The notes beneath the pieces were generated by a model. That model was not told the origin of the DNA and did not search any database. It saw only the letters and a list, made by a program, of their open reading frames with translations. Shown piece by piece: positions 1-5,050 of a stretch of DNA of 5,050 nt. How positions within the stretch are numbered: the first letter of the stretch is position 1; each line of letters starts with the position of its first letter. The translations under genes were made by a program, and so were the position numbers. Location: assembly GCA_030691985.1 (NCBI GenBank), contig JAUYDB010000025.1, forward strand, positions 1 to 5,050. Reading direction: 5' to 3'. This DNA comes from Candidatus Omnitrophota bacterium (GTDB taxonomy: Bacteria > Omnitrophota > Gorgyraeia > 2-01-FULL-45-10).

Positions 1-35
1 TCGCATGTATCGAGGTCTATCAATAGCCTTTTCAT
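1..35 (-). CDS. Partial CDS, 5' end only: probable 4Fe-4S ferredoxin-type protein of the hydrogenase cluster
   Basis: On the minus strand an ATG at 35-33 opens a frame that runs off the left edge, reading MKRLLIDLDTC plus two bases. A start of the form M-K-hydrophobic-D-L-D-x-C is typical of small iron-sulfur electron-transfer proteins, in which this cysteine is the first ligand of a 4Fe-4S cluster. It does not resemble the N-terminus of the sulfhydrogenase delta (small) subunit or of AsrC. The ATG lies 9 nt beyond the end of the 44-120 inverted repeat and about 100 nt downstream of the gamma-subunit stop, in the same direction, so it is probably the next gene of that operon. The ribosome-binding region is weak, only a short A-rich run ending AAAGATGCT. 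With 11 codons visible the family call is an inference; the open frame and start are what is seen. Confidence 0.5.
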   Translation of the reverse strand, partial: MKRLLIDLDTC

Positions 36-43
36 AGCATCTT

Positions 44-120
44 TTTAGCGTATAGCGGATAGCGTTTAGTAAGTCGAACGACTTCTCCTATACGCTAAAC
101 GCTACCCGCTATACGCTAAA
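44..120. repeat. Heptamer-built inverted repeat / long hairpin between gamma-subunit gene and next gene
   Basis: The left arm (44-69) and right arm (95-120) are 26-nt reverse complements with one mismatch, at position 59. In a minus-strand transcript that mismatch becomes a U-G wobble, so the RNA stem would be continuous. Each arm is made of heptamers of the type TTTAGCG/TATAGCG/GATAGCG or their complements. A right-side unit at 88-94 (CTATACG) extends the tract inward. The loop holds a second small palindrome, AAGTCG-AA-CGACTT, at 71-84. No T-tract follows the stem in the direction of transcription, so it does not look like an intrinsic terminator. It sits 9 nt upstream of the next ATG, where it could affect mRNA processing or translation. 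Confidence 0.85.
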
Positions 121-137
121 CTTATCGCCCGACTCAC

Positions 138-956
138 CTACTCCCAAATATTCGGCAGCTCTTTGATCTTGTCGTATGTGAAAACAGGGCCGTCTTTACA
201 CGCGTAATACGGGCCGATCCTGCAGTGGCCGCACTTCCCCACGCCGCAGGACATATTCTTCTCCATCGACAGGTATATATCTTTGTCCGCAAAACCGAGG
301 TCGAGGAGTTTAAATGTCGCGAACTTCATCATTATAGGCGGCCCGCACACTATGGAAACGGCATTGTTCATGTCGAGATTCAGATCCCTTAATATCGTGG
401 TGACGATCCCCACGCTGCCCTTCCACGTATCGTCTCCGACGTCCACAGTCATCTCTATATCGATATGGGCGGCCCTGGCCTTCCACGAATCTATTTCTTT
501 TTTATATATGATATCTTTAGGCGTCTTCGATCCGTACTTCACGATTATCTTTTTGTAGTCGCCAACGTTATTAAAAAGCGCGTAAAGCAGCGCCCGGAGC
601 GGCGCGAGCCCGACGCCGCCGCCGACAATGAGCACCTCTTTAGACTTGAACAGATCGAGCGGATAGGCCGTTCCGTATGGCCCGCGCACGCCGACGATCC
701 CGCCCTTTTCCATATTGTGCAGGATCTTCGTGACGCGTCCGGCGCTCATTATAGTAAAATCGAGCCTATCCTTAGTATTGTGGTTCGAAGAAGGCGTAAA
801 CGGCGCTTCGCCTACGCCGGGGACCGTAACATCCATAAACTGGCCTGCCCTGAAACCTATGCCGCTCTCAGGCCTCAGCGTAAAGGTCTTTATATTCGGA
901 GTCTCGTCGACTATGTCGAGGACCTCGGCGTCTATGTATGCGTATGGATTCGTCAT
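138..956 (-). CDS. hydG: Sulfhydrogenase-type gamma subunit, FAD/NAD(P)-binding oxidoreductase (HydG/AsrB family)
   Basis: A 272-residue flavoprotein of the ferredoxin-NADP reductase superfamily. It exchanges electrons between NAD(P)H and iron-sulfur clusters of a soluble [NiFe]-hydrogenase complex. An N-terminal FAD-binding barrel includes FRAGQF (35-40), the degenerate flavin motif PFTPSS (52-57) and GVRGPYG (89-95). A Rossmann-type NAD(P) domain follows, with VGGGVGLAPLR (111-121) and CGPP (204-207). The C-terminal tail carries C237, C242, C245 and C253 in CGVGKCGHC...C spacing, the 2Fe-2S site of this family. There is no signal peptide or membrane segment, so it is cytoplasmic. It starts at ATG 956, 39 nt after the beta-subunit stop, with no clear Shine-Dalgarno; translation may depend on the upstream gene. 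The length matches the family. AsrB of anaerobic sulfite reductase has the same architecture and nearly the same length. The hyp neighbours favour hydrogenase, but the symbol follows Pyrococcus usage and is less certain than the family. Confidence 0.9.
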   Translation of the reverse strand: MTNPYAYIDAEVLDIVDETPNIKTFTLRPESGIGFRAGQFMDVTVPGVGEAPFTPSSNHNTKDRLDFTIMSAGRVTKILHNMEKGGIVGVRGPYGTAYPLDLFKSKEVLIVGGGVGLAPLRALLYALFNNVGDYKKIIVKYGSKTPKDIIYKKEIDSWKARAAHIDIEMTVDVGDDTWKGSVGIVTTILRDLNLDMNNAVSIVCGPPIMMKFATFKLLDLGFADKDIYLSMEKNMSCGVGKCGHCRIGPYYACKDGPVFTYDKIKELPNIWE

Positions 957-974
957 AAAAGTCTGTCGACTGTT

Positions 975-987
975 TTTAGCGTATAGC
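975..987. repeat. Single heptamer-repeat remnant in the beta-gamma gene gap
   Basis: The 39-nt gap between the beta and gamma genes contains TTTAGCGTATAGC, about two units of the heptamer family seen at 44-120 and 3724-3758. It has the same orientation as the left arm at 44-69. On the coding strand it reads GCTATACGCTAAA. It is too short to fold by itself; its significance is its recurrence at another gene junction. Confidence 0.7.
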
Positions 988-995
988 TTTCCAGT

Positions 996-2045
996 CTAAT
1001 CATGCGGCGGCTTGTTCCAGGCGCCCTTTACAAGCCCCTTCAGGACTTCCCTCAAGTCAATACCGCCCGGGCACGCGTCGATGCAGCGGCCGCAGCCGGT
1101 GCACGCGAAATAGTTCAACACATTCGGGAAGAACGCGAATTTCTTATCGAACCTGTTGCGAAGCCTTTCGTAAAGATGCCGTCTTGGATTTGCGCCGCCG
1201 GCGACCCTGGTAAAGGTTTTATACAGGCAGGCGTCCCAGGACTTGTATCTCTCGGCAAATTGTTTTGATCCCTCATCATGCAACAGGAAACAGTGGCACG
1301 TAGGGCAAACGAGATTGCATGCCCCGCATTCTACGCAGGTCGAGGCGAAGTCCTGCCACATCTCTGTTTTATTGTAACTATTTTTAACGGCGTCCTTCAG
1401 GCTGCTTGTATACGGGGTGAGCCTTTTGTCTATGAGATCCTTGACCTCTTTGGTTACCCTGTCGCGGTTAGGCTGACGGACATCCGCGCGGGGCTGGCCT
1501 ATATCCTTAAAGAACATCTTGAAATTGTCAATGATAGAGCTGCCCTTGAGGCTGCCGACTTCTACTATAAAATAATTATCCACGGGGGATAGGCTGAGGT
1601 CAAAATATGACTTTGGGTATGGGGCGCCTTCCATGGCAAGGCAGAAACATGTCTCTTTAGCGTAAGTGCAGTCATGGCCTATCAGCAAGGCCCTCTTCCT
1701 GCCATCGGCGTAGAGCGGATCTTCTATGCCGCCGCCCAGAAAAACAAAGTCCTGCAGCATAAGGCTCGATAAGTCGCAACCCTTCACACCGGCAAGGATA
1801 AGCGGCCTCGCGTCATTCTTAGAGGCGCCTGTGATCTTCTCCCGTACGGGGTTGATGAACGATTTTACGGGCTGGCTCTGCCTGACACCGCCAAGCTCTA
1901 TAAACTCTTCCTTTTTAGAGTCAAATTCGTCAAAGTACAGCTTGTCGCCCTTCGCGTAAGGGACGAATACCCTGTAATTTTCAGACAGCCTTCCAAAGAG
2001 GTCAAAAAGGTCTTTCCTGGTTATAGTGCAGAATTTTTTATCCAT
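996..2045 (-). CDS. hydB: Sulfhydrogenase-type beta subunit, 4Fe-4S dicluster electron-transfer protein (HydB/AsrA family)
   Basis: A 349-residue cytoplasmic iron-sulfur protein that relays electrons between the flavin-containing gamma subunit and the hydrogenase small subunit. The C-terminal half has two 4Fe-4S motifs. The first is C237-x2-C240-x2-C243-x3-C247, followed by C250 and C252. The second is C315-x2-C318-x2-C321-x3-C325, in CTGCGRCIDACPGGID. The N-terminal domain has the conserved GVKGCD (86-91) and further cysteines C126, C133 and C135, a possible extra cluster site (inference). The ATG at 2045 follows GGGTGAC, a close but usable ribosome-binding site. A well-formed promoter lies 25-54 nt upstream, so this is probably the first gene of the hyd operon, with gamma 39 nt downstream as in Pyrococcus hydBGDA. 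AsrA of anaerobic sulfite reductase is similar in length and fold, so the name depends on the catalytic subunit beyond the left edge. The family call is firm and the symbol less so. Confidence 0.88.
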   Translation of the reverse strand: MDKKFCTITRKDLFDLFGRLSENYRVFVPYAKGDKLYFDEFDSKKEEFIELGGVRQSQPVKSFINPVREKITGASKNDARPLILAGVKGCDLSSLMLQDFVFLGGGIEDPLYADGRKRALLIGHDCTYAKETCFCLAMEGAPYPKSYFDLSLSPVDNYFIVEVGSLKGSSIIDNFKMFFKDIGQPRADVRQPNRDRVTKEVKDLIDKRLTPYTSSLKDAVKNSYNKTEMWQDFASTCVECGACNLVCPTCHCFLLHDEGSKQFAERYKSWDACLYKTFTRVAGGANPRRHLYERLRNRFDKKFAFFPNVLNYFACTGCGRCIDACPGGIDLREVLKGLVKGAWNKPPHD

Positions 2046-2069
2046 GTCACCCGCAAAGTTTAAGTCATT

Positions 2070-2099
2070 ATTTTAACCATATAATGCCATTTGAGTCAA
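2070..2099 (-). promoter_or_regulatory. Predicted sigma70-type promoter of the hyd operon
   Basis: On the minus strand, TTGACT (2099-2094, five of six against TTGACA) is followed after 18 nt by TAAAAT (2075-2070, five of six against TATAAT). Transcription would begin near 2062-2064, giving a leader of roughly 17-20 nt before the beta-subunit ATG. It lies in the short unique stretch between the repeat array and the gene, which supports real promoter function. No operator palindrome was recognised. Confidence 0.55.
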
Positions 2100-2120
2100 T
2101 TACAATATTAGCTTGGACAA

Positions 2121-2170
2121 GCTTGAAATTTTTCAGCCTCGACTCTCTTATAAACACGAGGCCAGAACTC
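2121..2170. repeat. Solo end fragment of the long palindromic repeat
   Basis: This segment (GCTTGAAATTTTTCAGCC ... AACACGAGGCCAGAACTC) is a diverged direct copy of the left end of the complete unit beginning 78 nt further right (2199-2248). It shares GCTTGAAATTTTT, the CTCTTAT block and ACACGAGGCCAG. It lacks the core and the right arm, so it is a decayed or duplicated end. It sits just upstream of the hyd promoter. Confidence 0.75.
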
Positions 2171-2183
2171 ATTGCGATGGGAC

Positions 2184-2421
2184 GGGTCCTGCCGCTTCGC
2201 TTGAAATTTTTTAAGCTCCGATTCTCTTATGGACACGAGGCCAGGACCTTTCGCCTAATTTTGCTATCATGAATATTTAGATTTTTATATATTTATTTTG
2301 GTTTGTTTTGTTCTTATCTATACGATGCTCTTAATAGTTTTAAGGTAGCGCATCCTTAGCAAAATTCATACGGCTCAAGGCCCGTGGCCTTGTGTCCATG
2401 CAGCCAGAAGCTTAAAAAATT
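2184..2421. repeat. Long palindromic intergenic element, unit 1 (MITE/foldback-like)
   Basis: The left arm (about 2205-2270) and right arm (2352-2421) are imperfect inverted repeats of about 66-70 bp. Shared blocks, in order, are AATTTTTTAAGCT, ATGGACAC, AGGCCA, CCTT, GCC and ATTTTGCTA. Their mates on the right read AGCTTAAAAAATT (2409-2421), GTGTCCAT (2392-2399) and TAGCAAAAT (2358-2366). The AT-rich core (about 2271-2351) has no plausible ORF. The left boundary at 2184 is set by loss of similarity with the copy at 4889-5050. No transposase or clear target-site duplication was found. A structured non-coding RNA is an alternative to a non-autonomous mobile element. Confidence 0.8.
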
Positions 2422-2438
2422 CCCTCACTCTCTTCCAT

Positions 2439-2710
2439 GAAATTTTTCATCTCGCGAGGGACAGATACCGACAAGATGAGTGTTGATTGGCCATGTGGCC
2501 ATGGGGGTTAAGCCGTATAAATTTTGTTAACTACGCACTACCCTGAAACGTTTATGACAGTTATATCCATAGCAGCTGTAAAGCCTAAAATAACAAAACT
2601 AAAAGGTTTTATTCCTTGATAACAAAATTAGGCGAGACCCCCTGACCACATGGCCAAGAGTGGCTTGAGCCGGTCAATCTGCTCAATCGGATTGAAATGA
2701 AAAATTTTAT
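2439..2710. repeat. Long palindromic intergenic element, unit 2, inverted relative to unit 1
   Basis: The left arm (2439-2533) and right arm (2613-2710) are imperfect inverted repeats of about 95 bp. The best block is TGGCCATGTGGCCATGGGGG (2488-2507) against its near-complement at 2638-2656. Next come ATTTTGTTA (2521-2529) and its mate TAACAAAAT (2620-2628). Both ends carry AAATTTTTCAT or its complement. The unit is homologous to unit 1 in opposite orientation: CGCCTAATTTTGTTATCA on its minus strand (from 2634) matches unit 1 at 2252-2269, and GGTAGTGCGTA matches 2344-2354. The right end abuts the hypE stop codon. No coding capacity was seen. Confidence 0.78.
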
Positions 2711-2716
2711 CTTTTT

Positions 2717-3721
2717 CTAGCATATCCGCGGCAATTGTTCGCCCGACAGCATTTCGACAATCCGTTTACCGCCCGCGGACGTATTCAGATATACCCGGCC
2801 CCGGTAATCCGCGGAAATTTCGCCGATAGCCTTCGCGTCTTTGCCGTCTTTATGCCGGCGCATTGCATTGAGCGCCCTCGCCTCGTCTTCTTTCGCCACT
2901 ATGACAACCACCCTGCCCTCGCACGCAAGATATAACGGATCGAATCCCAGGAGCTCGGACGCTTCTCGGACGCCATCGCGGATCGGAAGTTCTCCCTCAT
3001 CAATCGAAATCCCGAAGGGGGCGCCGCGCGCTATTTCATTAAGGGTCGTGGCGAGGCCTCCCCTCGTCGGGTCACGCATGAACCTCACTTTTTTTGATGC
3101 CTTAAGCGCCCTGTATATCAAATCGTTGAGCGGCGCCGAATCGGTTTTAACCTTCGTCTTAAATTCAATGCCTTCCCTTTTTGATAACACGCTTATGGCG
3201 TGGTCTCCGATCGGCCCGCTTATGATAATCCTGTCGCCCTGCCTGATATTTTCTACCGATAAACCGTCATAATATATTTCGCCTATTCCGCTGGTATTTA
3301 TGAATATTTTATCGCAGGAACCCTTTTCGACTACCTTCGTATCTCCCGTAACGACATATACGCCCGCCTTTTTTGAGGCGAGCTTTACGGACTTAATTAT
3401 CTTCTCCAATAAAGCCCTGTCAAAGCCTTCTTCTATTATCAGGGAAAGCGATATGAATAACGGCCTGGCCCCGCAGACCGATAAGTCATTCACCGTTCCG
3501 TATACCGCCATGCTTCCGATATCGCCGCCCGGAAAGAATAACGGGTTTACGACATAAGAGTCGGTAGTGAATGCTGTCTTTCTATTGCCTATTTTAAATA
3601 TGGCGGAATCTTTCTTTTCTCTCAATACGCTATTGCCGAGCTCTTTCAGTATCAGATTATCGACAAGCTCATGCATCAATCTTCCGCCGCTTCCGTGTGA
3701 TAAAGTTATTTTTTCTACCAT
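2717..3721 (-). CDS. hypE: Hydrogenase maturation protein HypE (carbamoyl dehydratase, cyanide-ligand synthesis)
   Basis: A 334-residue cytoplasmic maturation enzyme. HypF transfers a carbamoyl group to the C-terminal cysteine of HypE. HypE then dehydrates it with ATP to a thiocyanate, and the cyanide goes to iron held on HypC-HypD. The protein has the PurM/AIR-synthase-like fold. Visible motifs are the N-terminal LSHGSGGR (7-14), KKDSAIF (36-42), TTDSYVV (52-58), GTVNDL (75-80), GDTKVV (126-131) and RDPTRGG (216-222). It ends exactly in PRIC (331-334), the catalytic tail, so it should be functional. The length equals that of E. coli HypE (about 336). It starts at ATG 3721, 45 nt after the hypD stop, and is surely co-transcribed with hypD. 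The stop is followed at once by the palindromic repeat array. Confidence 0.97.
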   Translation of the reverse strand: MVEKITLSHGSGGRLMHELVDNLILKELGNSVLREKKDSAIFKIGNRKTAFTTDSYVVNPLFFPGGDIGSMAVYGTVNDLSVCGARPLFISLSLIIEEGFDRALLEKIIKSVKLASKKAGVYVVTGDTKVVEKGSCDKIFINTSGIGEIYYDGLSVENIRQGDRIIISGPIGDHAISVLSKREGIEFKTKVKTDSAPLNDLIYRALKASKKVRFMRDPTRGGLATTLNEIARGAPFGISIDEGELPIRDGVREASELLGFDPLYLACEGRVVVIVAKEDEARALNAMRRHKDGKDAKAIGEISADYRGRVYLNTSAGGKRIVEMLSGEQLPRIC

Positions 3722-3722
3722 A

Positions 3723-3733
3723 CCCTATACCCT
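3723..3733 (-). promoter_or_regulatory. Ribosome-binding site of hypE formed by heptamer repeat units
   Basis: On the minus strand AGGG occurs at 3733-3730 and again at 3726-3723, ahead of the ATG at 3721. The first has a normal 8-nt spacer. Both belong to the two degenerate heptamers (GTATAGG) at the edge of the tandem repeat, so the repeat appears to supply the Shine-Dalgarno sequence. No other ribosome-binding site is visible. Confidence 0.5.
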
Positions 3734-3758
3734 ATACGCTATACGCTAAACGCTATAC
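3724..3758. repeat. Five tandem heptamers in the hypD-hypE gap
   Basis: Five uninterrupted 7-nt units fill 35 of the 45 nt between hypE and hypD. They are CCTATAC (3724-3730), CCTATAC (3731-3737), GCTATAC (3738-3744), GCTAAAC (3745-3751) and GCTATAC (3752-3758). They belong to the same family as the repeats at 44-120 and 975-987. All point in one direction here, so no strong hairpin forms. Confidence 0.9.
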
Positions 3759-3766
3759 AAACATGC

Positions 3767-4849
3767 CTATCGACCGTATCTATAATACGCCGCGCACGTC
3801 CCCTCGCTCGATACCATGCACGCGCCGACAGGATGTTCGGGGCTGCAGACATTCGCGAATAGAGCGCAATCCGAAGGCCTCGAAACGCCCCTTAAGACCT
3901 CGCCGCAGATACAGCTTTTATCCTCCTTCGGCGCGCTTATTCCCTTTATTTTGAATCTCAACTCGGCGTTGAAACCGGAATATTTATCCTTTATCTCAAG
4001 GCCGCTATCCTTCACCACGCCTATGCCGCGCCACATCGAAGGCGCTTTTCTAAAAACATCTTTGATGCATTTGCGCGCAAGAGCGTTGCCGTTTGCTTCA
4101 ATTATCCTCGTATATTGCACATCCACTTTCGGCCGGTTTTGCGCTATAAGCATAAGTATGGCCTGCATGATATCGAGCGGTTCAAACCCCGCAATTACGC
4201 ACCTCCTGCCATATCTCTTCGGCAGGAACTCATATGGCTTCACGCCGATCACTGCGCTGACATGGCCGGGCAGTAAAAAACCGTCTATGTTAAAATCCCT
4301 GTCATCGACGAGGGCCTTCAGGGCTTCCGGCATCGTCTTGTGGCCGCAGAGAACCGAATAATTATTAATCTTCCCACGCTTTGCCTCAAGGATAGACCGG
4401 GCGACAGTCGGCGCGGTCGTCTCGAATCCAATACCGAGAAAGACGATCTCCTTCTCCGGATTTTTTTTAGCGAGTGACAGCGCGTCCATAGTAGAATAAA
4501 CGATCCTCACCGCGGCCCCTCCGGCCCTCTCCTTTTCAAGGGTCGAATATGAGCCCGGCACGCGCAGCATATCGCCGAATGTCGCGATAACGACATCCTT
4601 AATACCGGCAAGCGCTATCGCCTTATCAATAAAGCCATTGGGCGTTACGCAAACCGGGCATCCCGGGCCGGAGATAAGGTTGATATTCGCGGGCAATATG
4701 TCTTTCAGGCCGAACCTGAATATGCTCATCGTGTGCGTTCCACACACCTCCATGATACGATATGCGCGATCCCTAGTGACCGTCATGCGGATACGCCCGG
4801 CCACCTTCTCAATCAATCGCCTGTCCCTGAACTCGTCAACGTATTTCAC
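3767..4849 (-). CDS. hypD: Hydrogenase maturation protein HypD
   Basis: The scaffold on which, with HypC, the Fe(CN)2CO group of [NiFe]-hydrogenase is assembled in the cytoplasm. With the GTG start at 4849 it has 360 residues, the usual length. Motifs are EVCGTHT (34-40, with the key C36), GPGCPVC (61-67, C64 and C67), FGDMLRVPGS (91-100) and GFETTAPT (141-148). A C-terminal cysteine block (C313, C315, C328, C335, C344, C352), ending in MVSSEGTCAAYY, contains the 4Fe-4S ligands known for the family. C344 replaces a residue that is not cysteine in E. coli HypD as I recall it. GTG 4849 is preferred over the in-frame TTG at 4864. VKYVDEFRD aligns with the E. coli N-terminus MRFVDEYR, and GGAGG lies just upstream. 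No hypC is seen between this gene and the right edge; a repeat element occupies that place. It is followed by hypE after 45 nt. Confidence 0.97.
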   Translation of the reverse strand: MKYVDEFRDRRLIEKVAGRIRMTVTRDRAYRIMEVCGTHTMSIFRFGLKDILPANINLISGPGCPVCVTPNGFIDKAIALAGIKDVVIATFGDMLRVPGSYSTLEKERAGGAAVRIVYSTMDALSLAKKNPEKEIVFLGIGFETTAPTVARSILEAKRGKINNYSVLCGHKTMPEALKALVDDRDFNIDGFLLPGHVSAVIGVKPYEFLPKRYGRRCVIAGFEPLDIMQAILMLIAQNRPKVDVQYTRIIEANGNALARKCIKDVFRKAPSMWRGIGVVKDSGLEIKDKYSGFNAELRFKIKGISAPKEDKSCICGEVLRGVSRPSDCALFANVCSPEHPVGACMVSSEGTCAAYYRYGR

Positions 4850-4850
4850 G

Positions 4851-4860
4851 CCCCTCCCTT
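4851..4860 (-). promoter_or_regulatory. Shine-Dalgarno sequence that decides the hypD start
   Basis: The minus strand reads AAGGGAGGGG followed by C and the GTG at 4849. GGAGG (4857-4853) is 3 nt from that GTG, or GGGAG is 4 nt away. This is short but acceptable spacing. The alternative TTG at 4864 lies upstream of this motif and has no ribosome-binding site of its own. Confidence 0.6.
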
Positions 4861-4888
4861 TCAACCCAAAGCGCGAGAGAAATTTTAT

Positions 4889-5050
4889 GGATCCTACCGC
4901 TTCGCTTGAAATTTTTTAAGCCTCGATTCTCTTATGGACACCAGGCCAGGACCTTTCGCCTAATTTTGCTATCATGGATATTTAGATGTATGTATTTATT
5001 TCGGTTATCTTTGTTCTTGTCTATACGATGCTCTTAATAGTTTTAAGGTA
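4889..5050. repeat. Third copy of the long palindromic element, cut by the window edge
   Basis: These 162 nt match 2184-2347 in direct orientation at roughly 90% identity by eye, with a net 2-nt length difference in the AT-rich core. Identical stretches include CGCTTGAAATTTTTTAAGC, GGCCAGGACCTTTCGCC and TATACGATGCTCTTAATAG. The copy holds the left arm and core and is truncated at the edge, so the right arm should lie just beyond 5050. It begins about 40 nt upstream of the hypD start, so its left end is close to where the hypD promoter should be. Confidence 0.9.

Noticed and set aside
44..120. Intrinsic terminator after the gamma-subunit gene
   Set aside because: The stem is strong, but no U-run follows it on the minus strand, and a probable operon gene starts 9 nt beyond.
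465..986. 173-codon plus-strand ORF opposite the gamma-subunit gene
   Set aside because: It lies antisense to a gene with clear FAD, NAD(P) and 2Fe-2S motifs. Its translation is arginine-rich and without recognisable domains, and no promoter or ribosome-binding site was found.
138..2045. asrAB (anaerobic sulfite reductase) as the primary name
   Set aside because: Lengths and motifs fit both families, but adjacent hypD and hypE and a next gene that does not look like asrC favour the hydrogenase reading; it is kept as an alternative.
2084..2272. 62-codon plus-strand ORF in the gap beside the hyd promoter
   Set aside because: It is a translation of the solo repeat end and unit 1 left arm. Its apparent internal protein repeat arises because the DNA copies are 78 nt apart, a multiple of three. 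It starts over the predicted hyd promoter on the opposite strand.
2686..2698. Small palindrome TCAATCGGATTGA near the hypE stop as a terminator
   Set aside because: It leaves a one-base loop and has no following T-tract in either direction; it is better explained as part of the unit 2 right arm.
2121..2710. CRISPR array
   Set aside because: The repeats are few, long, imperfect and in alternating orientation, without regular spacers or cas genes.
3816..4361. 181-codon plus-strand ORF opposite hypD
   Set aside because: A shadow of a highly conserved hypD reading frame; its translation has no recognisable family features.
4882..4911. Possible hypD promoter: TAAAAT (4887-4882) with TTTCAA (4911-4906) at 18-nt spacing on the minus strand
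   Set aside because: The -10 is reasonable but the -35 matches only three of six, and half of it falls inside the repeat. Not strong enough to annotate, although some promoter is expected near here.

Overview
The window reads as a stretch of anaerobe chromosome devoted to [NiFe]-hydrogenase. All recognised genes lie on the minus strand, so transcription runs right to left. In that order they are hypD (3767-4849), hypE (2717-3721), a gene-free gap of about 670 bp (2046-2716), a sulfhydrogenase-type beta subunit (996-2045), a gamma subunit (138-956), and the first 11 codons of a further gene leaving the left edge (1-35). That last gene starts like a small 4Fe-4S ferredoxin-type protein. The catalytic large and small subunits are not in the window and would be expected further left.

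The genes work together. HypD and HypE build and deliver the cyanide ligands of the NiFe(CN)2CO site. The gamma subunit (FAD, NAD(P), 2Fe-2S) and beta subunit (4Fe-4S clusters) are the diaphorase and electron-relay half of a cytoplasmic group 3b-like, NAD(P)H-linked hydrogenase. They are also homologous to AsrB/AsrA of anaerobic sulfite reductase. The adjacent hyp genes favour hydrogenase, but the catalytic subunit is out of view.

The intergenic DNA is the unusual part, and two repeat families divide it. Short heptamer repeats (GCTATAC/GCTAAAC and variants) occupy the gaps inside co-directional gene pairs: 44-120, 975-987 and 3724-3758. At 44-120 they form a near-perfect 26-bp inverted repeat. 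Long, AT-rich, internally palindromic elements fill the other gaps: two complete units at 2184-2421 and 2439-2710, a solo end fragment at 2121-2170, and a third copy at 4889-5050 that runs off the right edge. Each complete unit has imperfect terminal inverted repeats of about 70-95 bp and no ORF, so they look like MITE or foldback elements. A good sigma70-type promoter (2070-2099) lies between this array and the beta-subunit gene.

The organism is probably an uncultivated anaerobic bacterium. Bacterial-type promoter and Shine-Dalgarno signals, GTG start use, frequent ATA/AGG codons and GCTATAC-type heptamers at gene junctions recall candidate-phylum genomes such as Omnitrophota. That assignment is recollection and inference, with no marker gene behind it.
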